Shown in pieces: positions 1-14,000 of a stretch of 64,000 bases of DNA; within the stretch, counting starts at the first letter, position 1, and each line of letters starts with the position of its first letter. Location: positions 11,380,000 through 11,443,999 of the forward strand of contig BSQZ01000001.1 of the NCBI GenBank assembly GCA_033239005.1. Direction: 5' to 3'. The position numbers and the translations under genes were made by a program. This DNA is from Lamellibrachia satsuma. Its lineage: Eukaryota > Annelida > Polychaeta > Sabellida > Siboglinidae. The notes beneath the pieces were generated by a model. It saw only the letters and a program-made list of their open reading frames with translations, ran no database searches and was not told the DNA's origin.

Positions 1-440
1 ATTGAAACTGTCTTGTACAAGGAGGAAGCTGTCATTGTGTTGAAACTGTCTTGTACAAGGAGGAAGCAATCATTGTACATTGAAACTGTCTTGTACAAGG
101 AGGAAGCTGTCATTGTATTGAAACTGTCTTGTACAAGGAGGAAGCTGTCATTGTGTTGAAACTGTCTTGTACAAGGAGGAAGCTGTCATTGTATTGAAAC
201 TGTCTTGTACAAGGAGGAAGCTGTCATTGTATTGAAACTGTCTTGTACAAGGAGGAAGCAATCATTATACATTGAAACTGTCTTGTACAAGGAGGAAGCA
301 ATCATTATACATTGAAACTGTCTTGTACAAGGAGGAAGCAATCATTATACATTGAAACTGTCTTGTACAAGGAGGAAGCAATCATTATACATTGAAACTG
401 TCTTGTACAAGGAGGAAGCAATCATTGTACATTGAAACTG
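1..440. repeat. Minisatellite, about 38-42 bp unit
   Basis: About eleven head-to-tail copies of a unit with the core TTGAAACTGTCTTGTACAAG followed by GAGGAAGC and a variable tail (CTGTCATTGT or AATCATTATACA). Two subtypes alternate and then the second is homogenised near 250-420. The array is cut by the left window edge, so its full size is unknown. Degenerate single copies follow to about 580. Confidence 0.95.
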
Positions 441-779
441 TCTTCAAACACTCATCTATGTTTCAAATGATTATTTGACAACTCATTCTGCAAGAAGGAA
501 AATTTTTTGGTATTGAAGCTGTCTTCAACCACTCAATATTGGAAGGTGAACTAATGCCCAGTCATTCAGCAAGGAGGAAGACATTGTTTTGGCTCTCACT
601 AATATGTTCACATCTGTTTTCAGTCCAGCCGTACCACACCCGCGTTCACAGTTGAGAGCTAAGGCATGTCACGCACTGGAAGAACGACGGAAGAGACGAC
701 GCCTCTCTGGTACGTACACTTGTCAGTGGCTGTTCCTTCCAGGCAGGTCTGTTCACTTTATCTGTCGTGGTTAAGTTTA

Positions 780-3700
780 TGATTTGGCACACTCTACACA
801 GATCTCTATTTTTGGCTACGCTACAAACACAAATAAACGTTTACATGTTGGACATTCTGTAGAGGTTTCTGGGTGTACGGTGTACTCAGGCAATTAGTTA
901 TTCAAGTGGATTGTTTTATTTGTAATTTCATGTTTTTTGCATTTGTCTGCGTGTATGCCTGGTCATAACGGCAGTTAGTTAACTCTTATCATTCATGGTG
1001 CTATCCTAGAAAATGTGTCCTTATCAAGGCGTAAGTGTCAAGTATCTTTCTGGCTCAGTTTGTCTGAGTGACAGGTCATGTTGTCGTGTGAAAGGAGAGG
1101 CCTACTCATGCATTGCAATAATTAGTTGAGTTAGTGGAAATTTGACGTCTAAGCAATGAATCCTGTAGTGTGAATGATCATTTCGCAAGTCACCATTGGT
1201 TCAGTATCACTGTATTACGGATGGTGGATTTATAATAGGATGCTCCAGTTTTGTTGCCTCTTGATCAGTCACCATTTCCAAGGACATCAGTGGAAAATCA
1301 GTCCATTCCTTTGAGGCCAAAATGTGTCTGAGAACATGATATTTCTTGGTCTTTATATGCCGTCTTCATGGCCTATCACAATATTGGTTTGCTGTTCAGC
1401 GTCTGGGTTCCATTACGGCATGTCTTAAAAAAAAATTTTTTTACTGATGTTTTCACGTGGAGCAATCTATTAGTGACATTAGGGAAGCAGGAGCTATATT
1501 TGACTGTATAATTGTATGGCAAGTTCCTGCACCAAATGAACCATGGTGAAAGTCCGTGGGAGGGTTATGAGTAGTCTTCTTTGCCCTAATGTTCCATATC
1601 CTAGTTGGCTGTCAGACTAGCTCTATCATCATCATCGCTTCATGTGATGACTAGTCTGTCATAGTAGCAGTCATCAAGCATACAGAAATAGCTCCTTTCT
1701 CCACCCTACATTGAAGCTCTCAGCAGGACGCGTTGCAAAGGAAGTGACCGCTTCTGGTTCCTGGATTCCAGCTCCTGTTTGGCTGCAGCCCTATAAAACC
1801 AGTGCCGGCCGGTCGAGAGTCATCATTAAAGTCTGCCATATCATCACAGTATGAGTTCTTGGCTTCCACTGAAATTAGATGTTTCTCCGTCTTTGTTGCT
1901 GGATTTTGCGTCTGTGAGCCACACAACTCAGGACTATTGTTGTGACGTCAACAAACAGAATACCATGTCATCTGTAGTTCAAGGACTGACGGAAGCATTT
2001 CTGGCCAGTTTCGGCCAGTTGGGATGACCAAGGTGTGGACAGTGTTGATGACCGTGTCATGGGAGCGGTTTGTTTATATCCTGTTAATCGGACACAGGTG
2101 ATGAGATATATATCCTGCAAGTCACATAGAATCTCAGAATTTTTTATGCTAGCAACACTGGCCTGGGGTCGTGTGTGATATATTGCTTCGAGGAGATTGA
2201 TCGTTTGACCAGAAGGGGACCGGTTGATGAATGACAAATATATGTTGTCTGACGTTGATGGTTGAAGACAGATCTCGCTCAAGTAGGTTGTCAATTATTT
2301 TGTCACTGGAGTTTTTTGTCACAGACTTCTGAAAGGATTTTGTTTCTCCAGGTCTTGTAGGTCTAAGATGCTACATTTATAATAGCTTTTCTTCCAAGTA
2401 GTCATTATTGCTGTTCAACACTTGCCAGATCAAATTACGTATTGAAGGATATTTTCTTATGCATAGAATGTCATTGTAATGTTTTACCATAATTTTGTGT
2501 GAGGTTGTTCTTTCTCGTAAGTGTTGATAAAAAGGATATCATCGGTGAATAATAGTTTATACCAGCGTTGCACCACTGCTTACACTATCCTTTTTATGAT
2601 GAACTCTCTTTCACTTTCTGCATTATGTAATTTGCAAGTTCACATTTTCAGAAATCACTGCAGATGTAATTTATCTGTATATGTGGAAGTCTTGCATTTT
2701 GGTAATGTTCCACAGAATCGGTTACATTTCAGATTGCACCAGAATGTTGGTTCTGTGCGTTTGTGTGAAAGATATTTATTAAGTTAATATCCTTACTACA
2801 AGGTAAATTGAAAACCTGCTGAAGATCATTGTGAAAAAGCTCTTGTTGGTTAAATATTTGATGATAAAAGCTTGTCTATATAATAATTGGGTCTATCGAT
2901 TTCAGTCATCAGTCATATGATTTCAATCATCAGTCATATGATTGCAATCATCAGTCATACGATGATCATTTGTATTTTGTTTCATTTTAGGGGGTGCTGC
3001 TAATTTCAAAGGTATTGTTTGTAAAGTCTAAGCTACCCGCGGATCTAACAATTGCTTTTGCCGCTACGCTACTGCATTTTGATTGCGTCCAACATGTACA
3101 GATACTCGTGCAAACCGGCACACATAGATCACGTTCTGCTGCCAACATGCAAATGCACGTGTGCACACACACACGTGACTGGCACATGCAATGCTTGGGA
3201 GGGGCATAATTCATGCAAAAATGGGGCTAAATTACTAACTGAAACTGTGATATTCATATGTGCATAAGTGAGATTTGGGAGGCTGCTTCAGGCTAAGGAA
3301 AAATGCTTTTCTGTGCTAAACGTTTATATGCGTAACTGACTGGAATCTTGTGTCTGCCAAAGATTTCGCAGAAATGTGATCACCGACAAGTTGCTATAAA
3401 CTTAGTGAGAGATGCGTTTTGTAGTGGCTTTGTTTGATTGCTTTTTAGGAGCATTAGTTTTACCTTCATAAACGTAATTATGGATAACCATAAAAAGCTA
3501 GTTCTGTTGTTTATTAGCGTGCATCCTAGTTAGCATCTGAGCGTGATGTCAGTTAGTCCTAGAGGGCATGTTACCGTACCATTAAACAACTAACTAACTA
3601 GTGATTAGCGCTTGTGTTTGGTGCACACACAACACGCAACATTTTCAAAAATATAAATTTCTCCAAAAAGTGCACAGAATAAAATTCTCACAGCTGCATG
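780..3700. other. Non-coding stretch, no gene recognised
   Basis: Only short open frames without family resemblance occur here. The one structured piece is a 25-bp direct repeat in three copies near 2903-2965 (core CAATCATCAGTCATATGATT), and a short CA run near 3165. It is probably upstream flank of the gene that starts at 3790. Confidence 0.6.
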
Positions 3701-3789
3701 GTGGTGGCGGAAGTAACCGGGCTGCTGCTGCGTTCTGTGCAGGAACCGACTCGGCCATCTTGGAAAGAGTCATAGCGAACACGCCAACG

Positions 3790-6700
3790 ATGACGTCACA
3801 GGACTCATCAGCAGAAAGCGAGAGTCGTACGCCTGACGAAATGTTCTATTTTTGTCGCCAGAACGAACCCGCCCTCATGTGGCAGCTGAGTAAGCATCGT
3901 CGCCCCGCCCCTGCGTGAAAGTCAACTCACCCTGTCACGTGACAGTTCTGTTAATTCACCCCGCGAAGCCTGCATGCCCCGTCATTCGTTCGCAGATGCA
4001 GTTATGAGATTTTGTTGCATCTCTCATGGCATGATCTGTGTTTCAAACGTTACCACCGTCAATTAATGTTCTGCAGAAATGCAAAACATTTTATAGACGG
4101 AAACCCTGGTCGTTTATTACCGTACTGGAAATAGTTCAAATAGTATGACAGTTTGGAAATGATTTAAACAGTAACCGGCTTCAAAGAACTGATTTATTTC
4201 TGTTTAAAGTTTGCACAAACAGTGCACCCACTAACATTGATTCTAACTGTTTTATTGTTATTATTTAATACCACATAAAAGGAACACGTATAATGTCAAG
4301 GAAATGGTAAGGACATTACTTTAGTTGAACCTATGAATTGGAGGAGGATTTATTTAAAGCTACTTTGTTTAACGTATGCAGATAAACTGAGCATGTTCGA
4401 TTAGGTGATAAAATCATCTGACTGAAAGCTAATTAATAATCAATTCAATAAATCCAGTTTAATGGATGCAATGGTAGTTTAAACTTAAACATTATAGTTA
4501 TACCGTTAAGTCATAATAAAGTAAACAGTGCAGTAGATTGTTTTGTTTTAATCTGACCATAATAATTATATACATCAATGCATGTTGAATACTTGACAGA
4601 TGTTTATCTCAACCTAAAAATTTTGAGTTATTCAAAAACAGCCTTGATAAAGTTGTGGCCTTACGCACACAGTTCCTAGTCAGTAGCTACCACTTCAACC
4701 GTGACGTATGTTCACGATCCAGTTATATAACGGCTTTCACTTTCTGCATCTTGACAAGACCAAGTTGGACTTGCAGTGTTACTGTATGTGTGTGTGTTTG
4801 CGCGCATGTTTGTGTGTGTGTGTTTGTGCGTGTGTATGGGAGGCCGTCTCCATGGGACTGATCCTATCTCGGTAGGACTGATCCTATCTCTATGGGATTG
4901 ATCCTTCCCTTCATGTTTCCCGTGTGCATGCATGGCTGTGATGTTTCTGCGTGTTCAACTAACACTGCACCGTGCACTACATTGCTTCTCCCATTGGCCA
5001 CGATACTACAATGTCCAGTCATAATTCCGCGTTGGACGTCTGCGCTGGACAGTAGCCAGAGATCTAGCAACTCTGGCAATAATTGTACTGATTAAGAACA
5101 ATTTTATGATCACAATTTTACTGCTAAGTCTACATCTTGAGCTTCTGAAGCTAATTTCGATATGTTTACAGTCGAGCAAGAGTTCCGGTTGGAATTATGT
5201 CTGGCATGAATGGGATAACTGCTTTTGCGTGGGTTCGGAATGCTTTGGGAACTGTAGGAATTTAGGATTATGTTGGCTATAAGTTAGGTTGAGGGAAATA
5301 AGTCGGATAATGACTTACTTGGGCGACATCTGAACCTTGCTTGTTCTCTGTGTTGGACATATGGTAAGGAGTCACAGTAACATTATGTAACTTTGCAATG
5401 GAAGATCAGGTTAATGTACTAACCGCAGTTTTCACTTTTGATGCTTGTACATATTTGCTGTGAATATCTTTTGATCACATCTTTGACTGAAATTTTTTTG
5501 TTTGTGTGAAAAAAAATGCAGTCTACTCAAATATGTCAAAATGTTTTGACATCAACCCAACCTTGAAGGTCGGAACATGGTTGGTGACATTAATATTATG
5601 CTTTCAAATTAATTCAAATCCAAAATGTATCATACGTTTTTGCGATTAGGATATATTAATTTTATTCTTCATTAATCATTTTTAATATAAATTATAAAAT
5701 GTATTTTTAAGACAACGTCAAATGCATATATATCAAATGGCAGAACATGCTAAATATATTCTAATTATATATATCGTACAGTGTCACTTTACAATACATG
5801 CACTATTTTATACATGTAAATGGGTCTTTTATACATGTAAATGGGTCTTTAGTAATATTTAGGGCAACAAAAAGCAAATTGCATAAGATGTAACTGAACG
5901 CCAAAAAAATTTTACACTGTTTTACAAGTTGACAAAACATAAATTGTTCTAGATTGTAAATCATGCATATATTTTGCTAATAGCCAAACATATTCAAAAA
6001 TACACCCTGATATGATAAAAAGACATTCACAGCTACAGCATATGATGGTCAAGATTAAAATCTCAAGTTACATATAAAACTGATGTAGATATTGTTGCTG
6101 GAATGATACCCCAAGAACGTTATGATCCATGTCTATATGATGGGTGTCCGTTAGACTTGTCCAATGACACATCTTTCTTCAGAAGTGTACCAAAACACCC
6201 TTGAAGAAAGCGCTTGCTTTTATGTAGGCATGCTATCTATGTGTGATTTTTTTTTACAATATTTATCATTGAATAAACCTTACATCTGAAATTTGTAAAG
6301 GCCATAGCACATTTCCTGTTTAAAAAAACACATTCGGTGTAAAACAAGCTTTTTGTGTTATAAAAAAATGTTTACTGGTCTAACAAATTGATTTATATGA
6401 AAATACTGTCTCAGTAAATATTAAAAAATATAATATACTGCCCGCCTCACCAAGGGAAGGACAGATTTCTCAAATCACTCTGTGTATTTCACATTAGTCT
6501 GATGTATTGGTCGTGTCTTTTTCAGTTTTTCTTGGAGGATCATGTAATCCGACAACGTGGCGTCATGATGTGGCGATTCCATTCCTCAAACAACATGGCA
6601 TCACCTTCTACAATCCTGTAAGGTTCACACTCAAATGGGACAACTTCTTACTCAGTTGGGTCACAAGACTTCTTGGCTCCTCAACTGTCAGAAACATATA

Positions 6701-7809
6701 GTTTAATTGGATTTATTTATAATGGCATGTATGCTGAACTTAATGTTACTGCTCTCATTGTAGTGCCGCTGGTTTCATGTCTGTACTATATGTTGTTATA
6801 TTTCTGCACGTAAGAATGAAATAATACTTGATGAATGTCAACCAAGTTCGTATAAAAACGCAGGTGTGCGTGTGTGCATGCGTGCGTGCGTGCGTTCGTG
6901 CATGCGTGCCTGATGTGTCAGGTGTGTCAGATGTGTCTTTGTGTCTTTGTAGCAAGTGAGCAACTGGAGACCAGAACTGATGGAGATTGAAGACCAAGCT
7001 AAGCAGGTATGCTTGCGTTCAGCGCTGTGTATGATACACTCACCCTCTACGCTATGTTATATACTACAAGCGATACACTTACTGGATAGTGCAACGTGGT
7101 TAAATCATCGTCAGTGTATAACCTTCCTTCAGGCCTTTCAGTTTAAGGGTCACAGATCCCACATGTTGATACAAACACAGGCCTACTGTGCTGCGGGGTA
7201 TGTTCACTTGGCAGACAGTCAGTGGGTTGCTTGCTCCAGTGGTTTACAGAGCACTAACCAGCTTGTCTTGTTGACTTTAGAGGAGGTCTGTACAATAAGA
7301 GGTACCCATGGGGCAGGAAAGACTGACTGGGGGTCTTGATCTGTACAATAAGAGGTACCCATGGGGCAGGAAAGACTGACTGGGGGTCTTGATCTGTACA
7401 ATAAGAGGTACCCATGGGGCAGGAAAGACTGACTGGGGGTCTTGATCTGTACAATAAGAGGTACCCATGGGGCAGGAAAGACTGACTGGGGGTCTTGACC
7501 TGTACAATGAGAGGTACCCATGGGGCAGGAAAGACTGACTGGGGGTCTTGATCTGTACAATAAGAAGTACCCATGGGGCAGGAAAGACTGACTGGGGGTC
7601 TTGACCTGTACAATAAGAGGTACCCATGGGGCAGGAAAGACTGACTGGGGGTCTTGATCTGTACAATAAGAGGTACCCATGGGGCAGGTAAGACTGACTG
7701 GGGGTCTTGATCTGTAAATAAGAGGTACCCATGGGGCAGGAAAGACTGACTGGGGGTCTTGACCTGTACAATAAGAGGTACCCAGGGTGCAGGAAACAGA
7801 CTGGGGTCT

Positions 7810-7887
<78 letters not shown>

Positions 7888-7947
7888 GTGTATATATATG
7901 TGTGTGTAAATATGTCACATCATTTAGATTCATTATTAGATTCATTT

Positions 7948-8031
<84 letters not shown>

Positions 8032-11000
8032 GTGTGTGTGTGCATGTGTGTATATGTCACATCATTTAGATTCTTCAGATCAAAGGATGACTTTGTGTGT
8101 TTCTGTTACAGACTGCAGAGCTATTGTTCTTTGTCGTTGACAATCAGACGCGATCAACTGCGTCGATGGTTGAAGCAGCTTACTTGGCAGGTAATACCAC
8201 TGAAATCATTTGTGCTTCTCCACAGCAGTGCTCCGAGTGGCCAAAAGTGACAGACTGACAGATTTAAATGACGTTCTTCTTTTTGTTGACAGACGTGTGA
8301 ATATATTGCTTCGTTCCTAGATAAATGGCTGTGTCGGAGTGTCGTGTGTGATCATGTGATTGTCATATGTGACTCTCTGTTGCAGGTTGTGGCCGGCAGC
8401 TTATACTAGTTATCAAAGACTTCACAGGACCAGTGGAAATTGCCGGCGAAATGCTGTCGAGCCGGTGAGTTGGCGATTTGCTGTAGAGTGAAACAGTTGT
8501 GTAAACATTATGCACATATTCGTCAAAATGTTCTCCAAGGAGGGAGAATAATTGAAAATAGATTTTCTTTTAAACCCTTCAGTGTATTTCATGTGTGTAT
8601 CATGTTTGTGCTGGTACTTCAGGGTGTATCATGTGTGTGCTCTGTGTTGGTACTTCATGGTGTATTAAGTGTGTGTCGTGTGTACTGGTACCTCAGGTTG
8701 CATCATGTGTGTGCTGGTACTTCAAGTTGTATCATGTGTGTGCTGGAACATCATGGTGTATCGTATGTGTATCATGTGTGTACTGGCACTTCAAGTTGTA
8801 TCATGTGTGTGCTGGAACTTCATGGTGTATCATATGTGTATCATGTGTGTACTGGTACTTCAAGTTGTATCATGTGTGTGCTGGAACTTCATGGTGTATC
8901 ATATGTGTATCATGTGTGTACTGGTACTTCAAGTTGTATCATGTGTGTGCTGGTATTCAAGTTGTATCATGTGTGTGCTGGTACTTCAAGTTGTATCATG
9001 TGTGTGCTGGAACTTCATGGTGTATCAATTGTGTACTGGTACTTAAAGTTGTATCATGTGTGTGCTGGTACTTCAAGTTGTATCATGTATGTGCTGGAAC
9101 TTCATGGTGTATCGTATGTGTATCATGTGTATACTGGTACTTCAGGTTGTATTATGTCTGTATCATGTGTGCTGGAACTTCATGATGTATCATATGTGTA
9201 TCATGTGTGTACTGGTACTTCAGGGAGGTCGATGACCTGGAACGAAGTCATGCCTACCTCACAGACCTGGTGGAGAGACAGGGTATACCAGTGTTCAGCG
9301 AGATGGATGCGGCACTCAAATGTACAGCCAAGGCAATCCAACAGGTGGCGCCATGCTTTATTCATAAAATTCCATTTCTCTCAAATCTGTTCCATTTAGA
9401 ACAATGGCTGAGTGATTAAAGTAATTTTTTTTTCCTGGTATTGATTTAATCAACAATCATTTTATTGATTAGTTTGCTTTAAACATATATCCATGTATGT
9501 GTGTGTTTTTCAGTTTATCACATTGCTTGAAATTGGAACAAACCTTGACCAGCTATCTAGTTATACAAAGGAGTAATGAGCTATCTAGTCATACAAAGGA
9601 GTAATGAGCTATCTAGTTATACAAAGGAGTAATGAGCTATCTAGTTATACAAAGGAGTAATGAGCTATCTAGTCATACAAAGGAGTAATGGGCTATCTAG
9701 TCATACAAAGGAGTAATGGGCTATCTAGTCATACAAAGGAGTAATGAGCTATCTAGTTATACAAAGGAGTAATGAGCTATCTAGTCATACAAAGGAGTAA
9801 TGAGCTATCTAGTCATACAAAGGAGTAATGAGCTATCTAGTTATACAAAGGAGTAATGAGCTATCTAGTCATACAAAGGAGTAATGGGCTATCTAGTCAT
9901 ACAAAGGAGTAATGAGCTATCTAGTTATACAAAGGAGTAATGGGCTATCTAGTCATACAAAGGAGTAATGAGCTATCTAGTTATACAAAGGAGTAATGAG
10001 CTATCTAGTTATACAAAGGAGTAATGGGCTATCTAGTCATACAAAGGAGTAATGAGCTATCTAGTTATACAAAGGAGTAATGAGCTATCTAGTTATACAA
10101 AGGAGTAATGGGCTCCAAAAGGCACCTACATTCATATAATTTTAATGTGTGTACAAACATTTCTTCAATCTTGTTGATATTAGGCTTTCAAGGAAAATGT
10201 TCACCTTCAAAAACATTAATTAGTGTATTAAATATATGCGATGAAATATAGACCCGAAAGCTGGCTATCCTTTTTTAGGGCCTGACATCTGCCAGGATAG
10301 CTATGCTTGTGATTTGGGGCTAACTAAGATGTTTGTTATAGGGTGTCAAAGTGTCTGAGCTAACTCGGGAAGACGGGGCGCAACCAGTGAAGTTCCCTCA
10401 CGTCAGGGTGGCTGGCACGTTACTGTAAGTGTATCATTATATTTAATTCGAACGGTAATATAGCAAATATTATGTACCGGGTAACTTACCTTTTCGGTTA
10501 TATTATATTATTCACTCATCTCATTTCATTTCACAATATTATGGACCGGGTAACTTACCTTTTCAGTTATATTATATTATTCACTCATCTCATTTCATTT
10601 CACAATATTATGGACCGGGTAACTTACCTTTTCAGTTATATTATATTATTCACTCATCTCATTTCATTTCACACAAAAAATCAAACCTGTATCCACTACG
10701 ACGTGCTAGCTCATTTTGTACAAATGTGTTATTTAGTTTTGACGAAATCATCAGACAAACTATTAAATTATTTTCTATTGGCGAAAATTGGCGAAAAGCA
10801 GCAAAAGTTGCTCCGCATCTAAGGCAGTTTCACAAGTTACCTGATGTAACAATGAAAGTCAATTCTTTTAACAATAGTTTTAACAAAAGTAGACACTCCT
10901 TTATTAAACCAACTACACATTATTTTAAACTACCAGGTATTCACAAACTACAAATTTGAACATCAACGAACCTGGTTCGCAATGGGCAAAATCAATTGAG

Positions 11001-14000
11001 TAAGGATTTTTATGTTAAATATTGTTAACTGTCAAGTGTTGATCCATAAATATTGGTTGGCTTGACGAATGTTTACATGTTTTTGCAGGGCACTGAAGGA
11101 TGCGTTTAACGCTGTCGACACAAACCGAACTGGAAGGATTGGGTTTGCTGATGTAAGCACTCAGTTTAATGTGCAATACAATATTAAAGTTTCACTCTGA
11201 TGTCTGTATTGGTTCATGTCTTGCAGTTGTTCTATTTCTGCCATCGCATTTAAAACTAAGCATCCGCATAATTTAATTTAATAAGATTATTATAGTATTT
11301 AATTTGACATCTGAAGAATGTTAAATTTTGAATGTTATATCAGCATCAAGAATTATATGGGGGTGATCTCTGACCAATTATGCAGGGGTGATCACTGAAT
11401 AATTATACGGGGGTGATCTTTGAACTATTATACGGAGTGATCTCTGAACAATTACACAAGGGTGATCTCTGAGCACTGATGTACGCAATTTTTATCATAC
11501 TATGTTTCACTGTAAGTTTTAAACTTAAATAAAATATATATAATTTCACTATCTTTTACTGTTATTTTGTTGACACCAAAACTTGTTGTTTTGACAGCTG
11601 AACCTTGCGTACAAATCCATCACAAATGAAGACCTGCCAGCCGAGGAGATATTGGGGACCAACTCAGAGAAGACTTTCCTCTTTGAAGATTTCTGTATCC
11701 TCACAGCCGAGTACAGATACAAGGTGAGATTGCCGCAAGACATCTTCATAAAACAAAAACCCAGAAGAATCTCAGAAATAAGACTAAAGTGTGGTCATAA
11801 TTATGAAGTGTTTGTTCTGAATTATATTTTCAGTATTAATATCAACGTTTTAATATTTTAACTAATTTGGTGCTGTCTGTTTTGTTTAGCAATTGTTAAT
11901 AGATGAATTGAACAGGTGCATTTCAACCACTGACTGATTTTCATGCAGGAATCTTTTTGTGCTTTCAGAGAAAATGTCTTCTGAAACGTCTGGCATACAA
12001 TTTTTTACAGCTACCAAGAAAGATGGCAGGTGTGTGGAAATTTCTTCACTGACAGTTTGTGGACATTTAGTTCTGTATTCAGTTCTGTTATATAGTATGC
12101 ATTATAGCATGCTATGTAGTATGCATTTCATTATAGTATGTTATATAGTATGCATTTGTTGATAAATTATCATTTAACAGAAATGCTTATTTTGATCCAT
12201 TATCCTAAAACTGCTTGACTAAGCAGTAGTCTGGAATAAATAACCAACTGGTTTACCACAATCATCTTTCACATGAAGTTATTGTACGGAACAAATGCGT
12301 TTATGCAGATTGGGTACTTGGCTACCCGACCGACAGTCTCGCCCAGTTGGGGTGTCCCTCGGAGACCCGCAGACGCGACATATTCCTCGGGGGCACCTGT
12401 GGCAAGTCAACATGGAGACAAGACACAGCCATTCCTATTCTCAGGTCAGTCTGTCTTCTTGTGTTCACTTTCCCACTCTCTCCTGTTGTCAATGATGTAG
12501 ACACTCTGGAATAGTGGTCTGCTCAGTGGAAGCAAAGTGCTCGCAAACACAAATAGTTCATTCAGAATGCCTCCAAAATGTGACCATTTTTTCCAGTCCT
12601 AGGTATGATATCATATTTTTTTCATATGTAACCTGTTGTGTCGCTACATGGACCATTGTAGCACTGTAAACTAATGGGTGACTAGGCTTGGCCCACCTTT
12701 GATATCTCACTTTGCAGTATGCTAGATATCTTGGCTATCCAAATGGGTCTTAATGAAACATATTTAAAAAAAAAAATTTACCACTTAATCTGAATGCTTT
12801 GCCTCGAATATCATGTTTACATGACATGCTGAACAGCAAGGTTGACATTATCAGATAATGATCAAATTATATTACATGATCGACGCATGCACGCACGCAT
12901 GCACACACACTACTGGTAGTGAATTTGTGTGCTTGCTTGACTTATATGAGACGTGTGACGCCATGAAATGATTGCCGCTGTAGGAAACACGGGATCTCAT
13001 TCTTCAACCCGCAGCTACGGGAGTGGAACGCTCACTACATCGCCCTTGAGGCAGCTGTCAAGGACAGCTGTCGACTCCTACTGTATGTCATCACGGCCGA
13101 CACGCGGGGCATCACCAGCATGATTGAGGTGAGCGATGACAGGGGAAGTAGCAACTGTCTTGAAGTAATGATTTTCTTCTAAGTAGCCTTCAGCAAGAAC
13201 TGAATTCTGGGACAACTAATACATCTTCTGCTCGCCAGTTGGCATAGCAAGCAGGCCGTCCCATGCTTGGCTGAGTCGGTATCCCCCCCCCCGGCGAGTA
13301 GAATCAGTTGTCCCAGAATTCAGTTCCTGATGAAGACTACCGAACGTAGCCGAAACATTGAGTAAGTGAATCTCAATAGTTGTGATCAGAAGATAAGTGT
13401 TACTTCATTATTCTCTATCGATGTGATGAACATTTTCACAAGCAGGCATGTCTAGGAACTGGCAGTCGACTACCAGGATGTTGGTGGAATATTTCTTGGA
13501 CTGAATATATCTAATATTAAAAAGGCTACATTTGTTTAGTTCAAATCCATAAAAGCCATATAGCATTTTTTATTGGTTAATAGGCTTGTAGCATTTCTCT
13601 GGGCAAGTGTTGTCATACATCAAGCTACGAAATATACCTGTATCAAGATATGGGGCGGTCGTTCTCTTCATATTATGCATAATTAACATTACACAACACT
13701 ATTGTCATAAACCATTCTCACAGAAGATAAGCCTTTCATGATCGTAATGGGATTTTGGTGATATGCAGCTTGGGTTGATTGAAACCCTATTTATCCATGT
13801 TGTTACTTGATTACCAAAAGGTTATTAATTACTGTTACCATTATTTTTGGGAAGGTTTTTAATTTACCTGTTTAAATTAGCTCTGGGTTTACTTACAATA
13901 CGAAAATGGCGCAATTGTTGTTAGAATTAAATGAGATACCTCGGCGCATTACTGCGATAGAAAACAAGCTTTTAACCCATTAGACCCCGCACATTGAATT

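Noticed and set aside
1..440. CRISPR-like array
   Set aside because: The whole unit repeats, without unique spacers, in an animal genome. It is a minisatellite.
7219..7945. Minus-strand repeat frames of 119-222 codons
   Set aside because: They come from the 53-bp minisatellite and the (TA)n tract inside an intron of a + strand gene.
8440..9399. 319-codon + strand Cys/Val-rich frame
   Set aside because: A read-through of the TG-rich minisatellite in intron 5. Only 9224-9344 is coding, in the frame set by the neighbouring exons.
11950..11968. Earlier acceptor (ATGCAG at 11948) for exon 10 of the deoxyribosyltransferase-like gene
   Set aside because: It leads to an in-frame stop after eleven codons. 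The acceptor at 11968 keeps the frame open and gives the right phase into exon 11.
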